Shown one piece after another: positions 11,245-21,922 of a stretch of 64,000 bases of DNA. Each line of letters opens with the position of its first letter. The stretch's first letter is position 1. The translations under genes and the position numbers were made by a program. Location: positions 27,287,250 through 27,351,249 of the forward strand of contig CM026570.1 in the NCBI GenBank assembly GCA_015143295.1, in the 5' to 3' direction. The notes below the pieces were generated by a model, which was not told where the DNA came from, ran no database searches, and saw only the letters and a list, made by a program, of their open reading frames with translations. Source of the stretch: Tetracentron sinense. Taxonomy: Eukaryota; Streptophyta; Magnoliopsida; Trochodendrales; Trochodendraceae.

Positions 11245-12571
11245 TGTAAGTCCAAAATATCTTGGCTAATTATGTATCAAAACGTAAGTCTAAGTGGAGT
11301 CATTTTTAAGTCAACTTGTCATACTTGGTAAAGCTTCAAAAAGCCGAAGAAAAGAGAAGAAATCTACATCAAGTATCACCTCCAGATCTAGGAAGGTAAG
11401 TGACTTAGTGACCCATCACCTAAGTTGGCTTTTGACTTAGAACACCTTTTTATCAACCTAGGAGGTTAATATAATTCCATAAACAAGGTTATTGTATTCA
11501 AGCCTTTCAAAACACTCGAAATTGGCTAAGTATGGAATGAAGGATCTATCCTCCTCCATGTTGGATAGATCGGTGGTGTAAGAAAATGTATGAGGATTTT
11601 TTCCAGAGAGTTAGATTTTGAAGGATCTATCCTTGGTAATGAAGGATAGATCGATCAACATAGGAATTGATCTATCAGTGCTTTGATGGATAGATCGGTG
11701 CTTTGTTGGATAGATCGATGCTTTGATGGATAGATCGGTGCTTTGTTGGATAGATCGGTGCTTTGCATGGATAGATCGGTGCTCACCTTAGATAGATCCT
11801 TCAGTGCAAAAAATCGAGTCCTATTCAAATACAAACTCTTTGGAATCTATATATACGAGTTCTATTGACCTAATTCGGTGAGATCTTATTAGTTTGTGAG
11901 AGTAGAGGCTGGAGAACTCTCTCCTAGGGTTTCTTTTATTCTTCATTGATTATAGTTGATCCCTCCTCTCACAACCTCTCTAGAGAATGCAAGAATAACT
12001 TTTCTATTCTTAGCTCTTGCATTGTGTGATCTTCATGGTTTTAAGATCCCTCTAGAGATTGTTAGAAAATTAATTTGACAATCCCGACACGTGTGTGTCT
12101 TTGGCCGGTGTTTGTGATCCGGAACCTTCGTAGAAGGAGATCGATCCGAGAAGGATCGTGGTTGTTGTGGAGATCTAAGAGAAGTACGAGCGACTGCGGT
12201 TGATTACGGGACTTGCGGGTACGTGATGACTTTTCGAGGCGTGGAGGACTAAGAACTGAAGGATCGTAGTGTCGAGTCCGAATGAGTCAAGTTCGAGTCT
12301 TGTAAGTTCTTGTTGACTTTGTCTTAGTGATATCTCTTTGCTGGACTAGTTCCCGTGGTTTTTCCCGGAAGGGTTTCCACGTAAAAAACCTTGTGTTGTG
12401 GTTTGCTTGTTTTCCTTTTCCGCACTTGATTATTATTTTCCCTTAGTTAATAATTTAATTATTAAATCTTAAAAAGGGTAGAAAGAATTATAGGGAAAGC
12501 TAGCATCCCCCCTTGGGTTTGTGAGTTCTCAACTCGAATATTTTATTTGGGGTTCACCGAGTGATTTTTCA
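11245..12571 (+). repeat. Solo Copia-type LTR with TSD CATGT
   Basis: Starts TGTAAGTCC, ends GATTTTTCA, and is flanked by CATGT at 11240-11244 and 12572-12576. The other LTR of the host element reads straight through this point, which proves an insertion. Contains a TATA box (TATATATA, 11848-11855) and, near 12350, a CGTGGTTTTTCCC...TTTCCACGT block of a kind common in plant Copia LTRs. No internal domain is present, so it is a recombined solo LTR. Confidence 0.85.
11681..11782 (+). repeat. 20-bp tandem repeat in solo LTR promoter region
   Basis: Five copies of CTTTGATGGATAGATCGGTG (variants GATCGATG, TTGGATAG) lie about 70-170 bp upstream of the LTR's TATA box. More degenerate GGATAGATC copies reach back to about 11560. 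Confidence 0.85.
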
Positions 12572-13524
12572 CATGTGCATTGCCATATCATCAAATACAT
12601 AAGCATAGAGGCTAAGCATATTGAATCAGGCATTGACAGAGTGTAGGGGTACCTGGCGGGCGATATGGCGTAGCGTATGATATGGCATAGGCGATCGGAT
12701 GGTGCAGATCCATCGGGGTGATCTCAATCATCAGTCTAGGTGGGGTGACTGTTTGGGCAGCCCTTCGGAGTCGAGGATTGCGGACCGAACGTCCGAGCCC
12801 CCTAATCCCTCTCTTTCTTCTTCTTCTTTATCTTTCTTTCTTTCTTTGTCTTTCTTCCCTGGTTTGGCCTTTACGCCCAGCATCCCCCTGTTTCTCTCTC
12901 TTTCTTGTTTATTTATACCAAAAGATCAAAAAGATCTTTGGCCAGCTCATATGAGCCAGCGCACAACCCTTTTGGGCTAGGTCGGTTTGGGGTTAGTGGG
13001 TGATGGGGGAAAATCCCATTTTGCCCCTTAATTGAGCGAAATTTAGTCATTACATTAAGCCCTCTCTCAGTGCCTTGGACTTCGTTCAAGGTGTTGGGAA
13101 TACATCATGGTTAAATTGCGTGGTTGGCCATCCTTGCCCTGAACAAGTGGCAGTGCTTTGTGGTCGAAATTTGGTGACTTGGTCATTCTTGCCCACGATA
13201 GGTACAAGTGCCTGAAGACGATAAGTGCAAGTGTCTTGAGTGCCCTGAACAGGTGCAAGCGCTCTGAGGATGAAATATCGGTGGTAGAGCCATATCATCG
13301 ATGCAAGTACCATGATCGGTTTCATCATGAGAATTGGGGCATAACAGATGCAAGTGCCTTGAGGACTGCATTTACGTCAACAGTCACAACAGTTCTAATA
13401 ATAAAAATTAATTACAATTCATCCAAGTGTTTAGAGCACAAAAACATCATAGAATGAGTCAGTAATACTTCTAACAATTCAGATAACAATTCACTTCAAT
13501 TATTTTGAGCATAGAGACATCATA

Positions 13525-13705
13525 AATGCAAATATACAGATGACATTTCATTAGGTTAAGTCGTAGGTACCTCGTTACGGGGACACTTTGCTCAGATAAC
13601 ATTTCATTAGTAGAAGTCATACGTGTCCCATGGTGGGTACCGTTGCTTAGATGACAATTCATTTGGTTAAGCCATACGTGCCCCGTGGTGGGTACCTTGC
13701 TCAGA
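13525..13705. repeat. Tandem repeat of about 60 bp in LARD-like internal region
   Basis: Three degenerate copies of a unit containing CAGATGACATTTCATT, GTTAAGCCATACGTG and GGTGGGTACC. Open frames across it are a by-product of the repeat. Confidence 0.65.
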
Positions 13706-13794
13706 TGACATTTCATTGAACATTTCATTTGACAATTCATTCGATATTTCATTTGATAATTCATTTGACCCAGAGGACGGAGTTGCCTCTCCAT

Positions 13795-13900
13795 CTAGGG
13801 ATGTGTGACCAGATTTGCCCCTCGGTCTACGGATGCATGATCGGATTTGTCCATCTATCTAGGGATGAGTGACCGGATTTACCCCTACGTCTAGGGATGC
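13795..13900. repeat. Short tandem repeat (about 42 bp)
   Basis: Three degenerate copies of a unit containing CTAGGGATGTGTGACCGGAT followed by TTGCCCCT. Part of the internal region of the LARD-like element. Confidence 0.65.
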
Positions 13901-14032
13901 ACATATGGCATTGGCATCTCAATAGATAAAGAGGACCGTGGATTGAACAGCCGAGGCCCCATATCGTGGAGAGGATGCGTACTGCTAGCCCCCAATTTTG
14001 TGAAGATGACATTGATGGCTGTTTTATTCGAC

Positions 14033-14050
14033 TTCCCACAGATGACGCCA
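14033..14050 (-). other. Primer-binding-site-like sequence
   Basis: Read on the minus strand it begins TGGCGTCATCTGTGGG, three bases after the end of the right LTR. It resembles TGGCGCC-type tRNA primer sites of plant Ty3/gypsy elements with one change. It fixes the element's orientation as minus. Confidence 0.55.
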
Positions 14051-14053
14051 TTT

Positions 14054-15280
14054 TGTAAAGGAAAATTTTCAGGACTAACGGTACCTATCAAGGGCCGGAT
14101 GATTCAGGTCTTGTATACTCGTATGTAAGCATGCATCATCTGTACCATTATTGTTTGGTATGCTCTTCGAAGGAGTTGACATTCCGCATGTAATCGTCCA
14201 AGGTTCATTACAAGTTCGTCCTCGGTTCAACAAGTGTTTGTCCTCGATTCAGCATGTGTTCGTCCTCAGTTCGTCATGTGTTCTTCCTTTGTAAAAGGGG
14301 GGGGGGGGTCGTCCGACCTATCATAAACACTTCGACGAGCAACATTAGAGTGTCAAGATACGTACCGTCAATCGAGTGGTAGAAAATAGTCGGATGTCGG
14401 AGGTGTATACAGGTCGGGAGCATTGTGCATGGTCATCAGGGGACATAGCTCTGAGGACATGTGGACGTGTTCATTTCAAGGACGGGATCGTGGTCATTTC
14501 AAGGACGGGCTCTGGAGTCGTGCTCTAGGGACGAGCTCAGGAATCGTGCTCCGGGGACGAGCTTAGGAATCGTGCTCTAGGAGGACGAGCTCAGGAATCA
14601 TGCTCTGGGAGGACGAGCTTAGGAATCATGCTTTGGGGACGAGCTCAGCAGGGCGGGTCGAATACTCTCAAGGTGAATACGGGCATGGCAAGATGGTTAC
14701 GTATTCAACAAAAGTGTACTTGAGGCCAATCAAGGGTGAGCATATTGGTACAAGAGTGTACGGGCAAGTGATCAATTACATGATCGGGAGCATTGTGCAT
14801 GTGTCATTGACATATCATCAAATACGTAAGTATAAAGGCTAAGCAAATAAGTATATTGCATCAGGCATTGATAGAGTGTAGGGGTACCTGGCGGGCGATA
14901 TGGTATAGCGTATGATGTGGCATAGACGATCAGATGGTGCAAATCCATCGGGGTGATCTCAATCATCAGTCTGGGTGGGGCGACCGTTTGGGTAACCCTT
15001 CAGGGTCAAGGATTGCAGACCAAATAGTCGAGCCCCCAATCCCCCTACTCCCTCTCTTTCTTCTTCTTCTTCGTTCTCTTTCTTCCTTGGTTTGGCCTTT
15101 ACGCAGCATCCCCTCATTTCTCTCTCTTTCTTGTTTATTTATAGCAAAAGATAAAAAAGATCTTTGGCCAACTCATTTGAGCCAGTGCATAGCCCTTTTG
15201 GGCTAGATCGGTTTGGAGTTAGTGGGTGATGGGGGAAAATCCTATTTTGCCCCTTAATTGAGCGAAATTTACTCATTACA
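14054..15280 (-). repeat. 5' LTR of the LARD-like element
   Basis: 1227-bp uninterrupted LTR, TGTAATGAG... on the minus strand, with a TATA-like site (complement of TTTATAGC near 15135). It contains a poly-G run of ten (about 14299-14308) and several copies of the GGACGAGCTCAGG block (14525-14650). Confidence 0.75.
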
Positions 15281-15285
15281 GCCTC

Positions 15286-15761
15286 CAAATAAGCTCCTTT
15301 GTTGAACATAGCTCCCAGATCGAGCTAATCTTCTGACCGGCACTTGGTTCACATATATCCAAACCCTCGTTCCTCCCATTTTATTCTCTTCTCTACTACA
15401 CAACAATTAAGCGATAAAATAGATTCTCCAATCAAACCACAAAACACAACTAAATCGATTAAAAAAAAAACTCTTACAGACTAATTCAAGAAAATTAAAT
15501 TACAAACAAATTGATAAAACCCTAAAATCCGGCATTATAGACTAATTAAACTAAAAAATGAGGATTGTAGATATTAACAAAAACAAAAGAGGACAATGTT
15601 GATTAAATTTTAAGCTTTGAGGGCAACATTGATTTACCTAAAGCGATCAGAGTGTGGTTTAGGGGTGAAGAAACCATGGCTAACTGTGAGGATCCGAAAC
15701 TCAAATGCAAAGGCAATAGAGAATGAGGTAAATCAGGGGGCTACTGGAGATCTCCGTGGTC
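15286..15761. other. Intergenic sequence, no gene recognised
   Basis: Host DNA between the LARD-like element and gypsy element A. A short segment around 15655-15685 (TAGGGGTGAAGAAACCATG) recurs at 30779-30797 just beyond the right end of A, so the site may have had a local duplication before insertion. Confidence 0.4.
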
Positions 15762-16092
15762 GACATTGTAGAACCCTGAAACTCATTTTTATATTGGTGA
15801 ATAGTGTCAGTGAATAGTGATTTTAGGCCTAAAGGCTTTTGATGTATTTTGTTGTGTGGGGATTGAATGAAAGAATTTGAATCAAATTTTATATGTTGGA
15901 TGGGTGTTAAAGCCAAGGTAAAAGAGTGGGAACACTCTATGTGAGTTAAGGGAAGAGTAGAAACACTCAAAAAGTGAAAAATGAGAACAAAAAAAAAAGA
16001 GGAAAAAATGGCCAAGTCTGCAGGTTCCCGGTCGACCGGCCCTATTCCCAGTTGACCTGCTGTTGTGAGGAAGGGCAACAGGGGGTTTTCCT

Positions 16093-18304
16093 TGAAGGGG
16101 GATCCGGATAAAAATTTATGCGGAAACTGGATCCCCTAGATCCTAACACCATAAAAAACATCAAAATTATCTAAGAGTTTTAGTCATATCACCTCAGTGA
16201 ATGTGTTTTCACCGGTGAAGCTTAATCCACTCGAACCGTCAGAACTCTTTGTAGAGATTTCTCCGAAAAAATACTAGAAGCTCGATCCTTGTTCTTCGCT
16301 ATCCCCACGAAGCTTTAGAATCTCCTTTGGAATTATAAAAGCAAGAGGAAGAAGATGGATCAATGGTGTAGATCTTCTATCACCAATAATACTAAGGTTC
16401 AAAACCCTTGATTTGCAAAACCCAACTAGGACCATCAATATAGCTCACGAAAATCCCTAGGGGTCTTCCCTAGGGCTCACGGTTTGGAGAAAGAGAGGAG
16501 ATGAGAGAAAAAATTCTGGAGAATTCTACTTAATGGTCTAGGGTGTTGGGGTATTTATAGACTAGGATCTTATCCTAATCCGACTCCAACTTGATCTTAT
16601 CTAGTAGAATTTATTAATTAACAATAACTTTTATTATTAATTAAATAAACTCATACTTAATCTATAACTACTTTAGTTATAGTAATTTTATTAATTAAAC
16701 AGTCTCTATTATAAGAGAATTCCTTAATTAAAAGGGATAAGTCAACATCTTACACCAAAGTAGGAAACCTAGTCAAACTAGGAATCCACAAGGGAGGGCG
16801 TGAGCTTCTATGGGGCGTGGGATTTGAGGAGTTAAAAATCCTTATTGAAATCTAATTACAATAACATCTTAATCTTAATTGCAATCCAACACTTAGATTT
16901 TAATTCCATAATAAAAGGAATTGTATTTCAATAATTATTCAATTAAACAAATCCTAATCCAATTAGGATTCCTCAAGTGGGCGCCCCACCCTAGGGTTTA
17001 AACCTATGGGCTTTGGCCCATATTAAAGGTCCATTTTAATGGGTTTATGGATATGGGTCAAACCCATTTCCCCTTTAATTATGTTAATTACTAAAATAAT
17101 CTTTTAGTTTAAATTAACAATTAATTTAAACAATAGATTAACTATTAATCTATTTAATTAAATGATTAACTTTTAATCACTTAAAATAATTGATTAACTT
17201 TTAATCAATTATTGAGCTTGTATTTCTTATGTGAGCACCTCCACAGATTGCTCTGGGACATTCTTACCCTGGCTTATCCAATGTTATCCCATTGACCCTA
17301 AATGAGAATTACATCGGAATTGCAAGTGACATGAGATATCCATGTTGAAATTGAATCCCAGTGTATGAATATTAACCATTACGGATCCCACCACATGAAC
17401 TTTTGAATTCGATTTATCCTTCCAAATACATTATCCCTAATGGGCCTTTGAGATTGACATACTATCTAACCCATAGCCCATTGCAAATCATCCGGGTTTC
17501 CAAGACTTATGATTAAGCCATGAGAAACAATTTCTCATGAAAAATATTTTGAAAAAATCCTTTTATAAGTATAATACATTTTAATAAAAGTATATTTCAA
17601 AACTTATTTTGTTTTCAAAATCACCTGCGTAGGATTTGAACTTAATCAACTGTCTTACCCGGAACTTGGATAATCTCTCAAATTAATGAGCATGGATTTC
17701 TTGTTTGAAATTCATCATGACTCGAACAACTTTCTGACTATCCAACTGTCACTGTATTGTATTCCCTAAGTTAGAAAATACATTGGTGGAATCAAAACAG
17801 TCAGATCACTGCCCAGTCATAGATGAACTCATCAGATCTAAGGATCATCGAAACCGTTCAATGTGAATGAGAGACCAACTATCTGATAGTATGTTTATGC
17901 AAGAGATTTCTCATTGAATGCAATCAGTCAGTGTATATTTAAGCACCCATATGCTGATGTGTAGTCTTCACTACAATAGTTCGAAATAGAACTACATCTC
18001 AACTATTGAGAACATCTTAGCATTCTGGCAGCCATATAAGTGAAGTGCCCAGCTTCACCCACAGCTGTGACTATATACGGTATAAAGAACCGGAAAGTTA
18101 TATCTACCTGTGATAATCTAATCACATAACTTTCCTACAATATATCCTATGGACCTTTATCGATATCTCATATCGTATAGATCATCTCATGATCATGGTC
18201 AATTACCCATAATGAATACACAATAGATTAAGAAGAAACATTTATTAATCAAATTAATAAGGTTCTAACAATCTAAATGACTTTTCTGGGCATCATGTCC
18301 AACA
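16093..18304 (-). repeat. Solo LTR of the G family (minus strand), TSD TTCCT
   Basis: On the minus strand it starts TGTTGGACATGATGCCC and ends CCCCCTTCA. It is flanked by TTCCT at 16088-16092 and 18305-18309. It aligns end to end with the 5' LTR of element G (49889-62041 after removing element C), with roughly 10 percent differences by eye. No internal sequence is present, so it arose by LTR-LTR recombination. 2212 bp. Confidence 0.92.
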
Positions 18305-18315
18305 TTCCTTCTTAC

Positions 18316-18430
18316 CCAGTCGACCGCTCCTCAAGGCCGGTCGACCAACTATCATGAAAAAGCCCAAAATGGGCTTTATAGTAGGGTGTTTGGCCTGGCC
18401 AGTTGACCGCCCCTCCTAGCCGGTCGATCG
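18316..18430. promoter_or_regulatory. GTCGAC palindrome cluster upstream of TATA (gypsy A)
   Basis: Repeated CAGTCGACCG, GGTCGACC and GGTCGATCGGG motifs, 80-190 bp upstream of the TATA box at 18510. The equivalent cluster in the 3' LTR is at 28786-28970. Functional role is inferred from position only. Confidence 0.45.
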
Positions 18431-19709
18431 GGCTCCTGAGATTTTGCCCAGTTGGGCTTGTTACATTGTTTCATCAAGGGTAGTATGGTCTTTTGACCTC
18501 CCCTTACTCTATAAATGCCCAATTTCATGGGGTGAGGGTTTTATAAATCCTCAAGGCAAAAATTGGAGGAAATTGAGAGAGTTAGAAAGTGAGAAAGGGA
18601 AAGCTAGGGTTTTGGCAAAGGCTGGTGCTAGGATCAAGGTGGAGCTTGGATCTCACATCCTCATCTCTTCTCAAGCTTCTCTTTAATCTTAAAAAGGTAA
18701 GTGTTTTCTATTATTTAGCTTTGCTATGCTACAAATATTGAAAAGATGATTAAAGTATGACTATGAATGGAAATTGTAAGTACATCATTTCTAATTAACT
18801 TAGTGACAACCTAGATCCCTAACTTAGGTTTCCAAGCTTGAAATGTTGAGATTGCTTACATGTGTTTTCCAATTCCTAAATCCACCATGATTTCTCTAAA
18901 TGTATGAACTACGAAGTATGGTATGGATGTAGTAGGATAAGTAACCATGACCTATGCTAGGTATGTCAAATGTATGATTCCTATTGCCATGATTTCATGT
19001 TCGAGTTGTTCATTTATACTACGATGATGTTAAGGTTTTCCCGTGAATGTCAAATTGCTAGAAAGCTATATATGTTTCCTTCAAGTTCTCCCATATCCAT
19101 AAGAATATTCAAATTCCACATGTTATCTCCTTAAAGTATCACCATGACATTATGATGTTCACGAATCATTTTGCACAAGCATGTATGCATGAATAAAGTT
19201 TTCTAAGTATAAGTATATGAATACAAACCAAGACAAGACAAGTGATTCATATTACAAATGATAAAGCTGAACTTTGGGTCGGTCAAAGATAAGGCATATT
19301 CAATGATATGCCATATCTGACTTCAAGAAAATAAGACAAGCAATCAAGGATGTTGGTGTGACATTTCTATTTCGTTGAAGGGTATTTACATACCCGGCTC
19401 ACAAGGCAAGCATGACAAGAAAAATGTGATTCAAGCAAGCATGATAAGACAAGTTAGACAAGACAAGTGTGATTCTAAACAAGAACAAGACAAGACAAGC
19501 ATGATTTCCATGAGACAAGAACAAGAATAAGATTTTAAGCACGAAAGAAAATTTTGTAAATACGAAAAGATGATTTTAAGTACAAGATATGAATTATGCA
19601 CACATGATTTACATGAGGTTTTGCGTTTGGGTTTTCATGCATGTTAATGAATACATTGTTAAATTCCAGTAAGCTATGAATTGTATTATATCACTGTTAC
19701 CTAGTAGTT

Positions 19710-19742
19710 GTACTCACTGAGTGTTTCAATACTCAACTGTAC
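19710..19742 (+). promoter_or_regulatory. Conserved LTR hairpin (gypsy A, 5' LTR)
   Basis: GTAC...GTAC ends enclose the stem TGAGTGT/ATACTCA. The same hairpin occurs in the LTRs of B, C and two solo LTRs. The G-T pair inside this stem differs in position from the one in B, a paired change consistent with a maintained RNA stem. Confidence 0.6.
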
Positions 19743-19747
19743 ATTTC

Positions 19748-19864
19748 ATGTTAGCAGGTCTAGTTGACATCTACAACCTCGAGCCATGGGTTGAGGAAGA
19801 GTATGCTGAAGAAGAGGCGCTTATCCCGTTGCAGCCACAGGAGGATAGAGATTTAGATGTGTGA
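19748..19864 (+). CDS. LTR small ORF, PWVEEEY type (gypsy A, 5' LTR)
   Basis: ATG at 19748, five bases after the conserved hairpin, opens 38 codons to TGA. The product starts MLAG and has the core EPWVEEEYAEEE, then IPLQPQEDRDLD. The first codons and the Trp/acidic core match the small ORFs in B's LTRs, although the LTR bodies differ. B's version continues WPYLDYC where A has TGA (TGG to TGA), so A's is shortened. Product and function are unknown. Conservation of the frame in several families is the evidence for coding. Confidence 0.5.
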   Translation: MLAGLVDIYNLEPWVEEEYAEEEALIPLQPQEDRDLDV

Positions 19865-20131
19865 CCCTATCTAGGCTATTGTTGAGAGGAGTGATAGTGG
19901 GCATGTCCACTCTTATACTTAGTCATATTGATGTATAAAACTTTGAATATTGTTCATGTATAGAAAGAAAATTTTGGGTTCACGCTTCTGTATATATTTC
20001 GCTTCCGCATTTTGATTTATGTTTCCGCTATATTTATGCCTTGTATAGTTTCAAGATGGTTTGCCAGGTTACGATAGTCTCGTCTAAAATCTCACCTAAC
20101 TCCTAGGGGGGATTTTGGGGCACGACAGAAG

Positions 20132-20143
20132 TGGTATCAGAGC
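20132..20143 (+). other. Primer binding site (initiator-Met type), gypsy A
   Basis: TGGTATCAGAGC, four bases after the LTR end, the usual plant initiator-tRNA-Met site. Confidence 0.85.
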
Positions 20144-20562
20144 TAAGGCATTAGGTTCACTAGGGCTAGGTTGTTCTTTGTGTTGAACTTAAAACTCAGA
20201 TGAATTCCAAACTTCATGTATGATACCAGAGTTGGTATCATATCAAAGCCTAGGAATTAAAATTTCCTTAGGGTCACTTAGAAATTGATACCTGGATTAA
20301 AACAAGGCATTAGGTTTAAGAAAATAGTCGTATTCCAAGTGTAGACTAATTATTTAGTCTTAGTCCATAACCGGTTAGAACCCAACCAAACTTAGTATCC
20401 TACGTTAGAAACACAAATTTTATGCTTACATTATTGCAATGTATACCTCGATGTATTACTATTATATACTCTATAAGGATTGAATGATCTTGAAGTTATG
20501 ACTGAGATAAAGTTGGTTTCCAAGTTAGACTAATGTGTTGCTATTGTTCTCAGGATTAAGTC

Positions 20563-21785
20563 ATGAGACGTGGCACACGGGGTTACAGACACCATACGAG
20601 GAGTAATGGGACGTCTCCTCCTCCGTCAAGGGGAGGCCTGTTGCTCAGGCTTTTGCATCTATAGTAGAGACCTTGGCTATGTTGGCAGCCAGGCCTGTTG
20701 TTGTTGCTTTTGCTACACCTACACCTCCTCTTGTACACCATACTTCAGGACTTGAGGCATTTAGGATATTGCATCCTCCTAATTTCTATGGTATTACTGA
20801 CCCCATGGTCACAGAAGCATGAGTGATGCAACTAGAAAATATTTTTAGAATGCTCTACTTTATTGATGAGCAGCGAGTTGACTGGGTCACCTTCATGATG
20901 GAAGGTGCGACCAAGCACTGGTGGAGAGATGCACATAGACAGAAGGAATCCACCAGGGCGGGGGAGCCGTGGACATGGATAGAATTTTTGGATGTCTTCT
21001 ACAAGCAATATTTTCCAACTGCGGTTAGGGAGCAGAAGGAGATCGAGTTCATGACTCTCGAGAATGGAGAGTTACGTGTGGCCGACTATGAGGTTACTTT
21101 CGTAGAATTTTCAAGGTTCTCACTTCACCTGATCACATCAGAACTCATGCGGCTTAGAAAGTTTGAACGAGGGTTGAAGCCCTCCATTTGAGATAGGGTC
21201 GCGATGTTCCAGGTGGGCACCTGGGGAGAAGTGGTGAGCAAGGCGAAGCTTGCCGAGAAGAATTTTGAGGAGTTCTTCAGGAGGAGAGACAGAGGCTTTC
21301 GAGAGGCCAGTCCAATGGCTCAGGGCCACCAGAGAAGAGGGCTAGAACAACCCCATACCAGGCAGCTAGGCCTGCGTAGACACAGAGGCCTTCTTTAGTA
21401 CCACAGGCGCCTCGCCCTACTACTATGTAGGCTCCTCGCCCCGTGCCATCTCAAGCTATAGGATATGCGTCATCCGCACCCTCTACATTCTCGTATGAGG
21501 TTTGCACTCATTGTGGTAGGAGATATGCGATAGGAGAGTGTTGGAAGGTGTCCGGTGGATGCTTTCACTGTGGTGACCAGAACCACATGATTAGAGATTG
21601 TCCCTACTGACAGTTGCCATCCCAATCTCAGGGGAGTAGGCCCCCGATTCAGCAACCTTCTCAGCAGGGTTCTTCGTAGGCATCGAGGCCCTCACCGTCT
21701 ACACGGCCACCTCGTTAGGCAAACCAAGGCCAAGTCTTTGCCATGACCGAAAGGGACGTACGGGCATCTGACGATGTCGTACAAG
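20563..21785 (+). pseudogene. Gag remnant of gypsy A
   Basis: Begins ATGAGACGTGGCACACGG, matching the gag starts of B and C. The longest surviving frame (20823-21191) holds the Ty3-type gag core (W..FMMEGATKHWWRD, EFLDVFYKQYFP, RKFERGL). Further on, a CCHC zinc knuckle is visible near 21561-21600 (CFHCGDQNHMIRDC). Several in-frame stops and frameshifts (for example TGA after TEA near 20820, TGA at 21189, TAG near 21397 and 21680) prevent expression. It ends at a splice-donor-like ACAAG|GTATGC. Confidence 0.85.
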
Positions 21786-21922
21786 GTATGCTAAAGTGCT
21801 AAAGTTTTCAAGTTGTGAGTGCTTACTATTATATGATGTGTTTGTATATGTACAACATGGTAACTACACCTTATGTATATTCTTGCTTGAAATCTACTGA
21901 TATGAGTTATTTAATTACACAA
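21786..21922 (+). other. Candidate gag-pol intron (gypsy A, acceptor mutated)
   Basis: The donor ACAAG|GTATGC matches those of B and C in place and phase. The aligned acceptor reads ACACAA instead of ACACAG, so it would no longer splice normally. The CTACTGAT string 30-40 bases upstream resembles a branch site. Confidence 0.55.

Larger units (their letters stand above)
10557..13054 (-). repeat. 3' LTR of the LARD-like element (split)
   Basis: About 1166 bp once the nested solo LTR and its target duplication (11245-12576) are removed. Matches 14054-15280 throughout, including blocks with GGACGAGCTCAGGAATCGTGCTC repeated 2-5 times (copy number differs between the two LTRs) and a TTTATACC TATA-like site near 12911 on the minus strand. 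Confidence 0.75.
10557..15280 (-). mobile_element. Non-autonomous LTR retrotransposon (LARD-like), minus strand
   Basis: Two related long repeats (10557-13054 and 14054-15280) with TG...CA ends flank only about 1 kb of internal DNA, and the whole is bounded by a perfect 5-bp TSD, GCCTC (10552-10556 and 15281-15285). On the minus strand the right copy is the 5' LTR. It is followed at once by a primer-site-like string starting TGGCGTCATCTGTGGG (14033-14050), similar to the TGGCGCC-type sites of many plant Ty3/gypsy elements. A purine-rich tract (GAGAGAGGGCTTAA complement, 13055-13068) precedes the 3' LTR. No gag or pol is present, so it must have used proteins in trans. The 3' LTR later took a solo Copia LTR. 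Confidence 0.75.
15767..20127 (+). repeat. 5' LTR of gypsy A (split by a solo LTR)
   Basis: Parts 15767-16092 and 18310-20127, about 2144 bp when joined. Contains GTCGACCGG palindromes (16030-16060, 18316-18430), a TATA box (TATAAAT, 18510-18516), short hairpins near 19300 and 19382, then the conserved hairpin and small ORF near 19710-19864. Confidence 0.9.

Noticed and set aside
13471..13794. 107-codon minus-strand frame rich in Met/Asn/Cys repeats
   Set aside because: By-product of tandem repeats in the internal region of the LARD-like element; composition is not protein-like.
14299..14308. Poly-G run as a possible regulatory site
   Set aside because: Simple homopolymer in one LTR copy only; length may be affected by sequencing error.
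15701..16078. 125-codon minus-strand frame
   Set aside because: Runs across the boundary of host DNA and the start of A's LTR; no similarity and a chance opening in AT-rich sequence.
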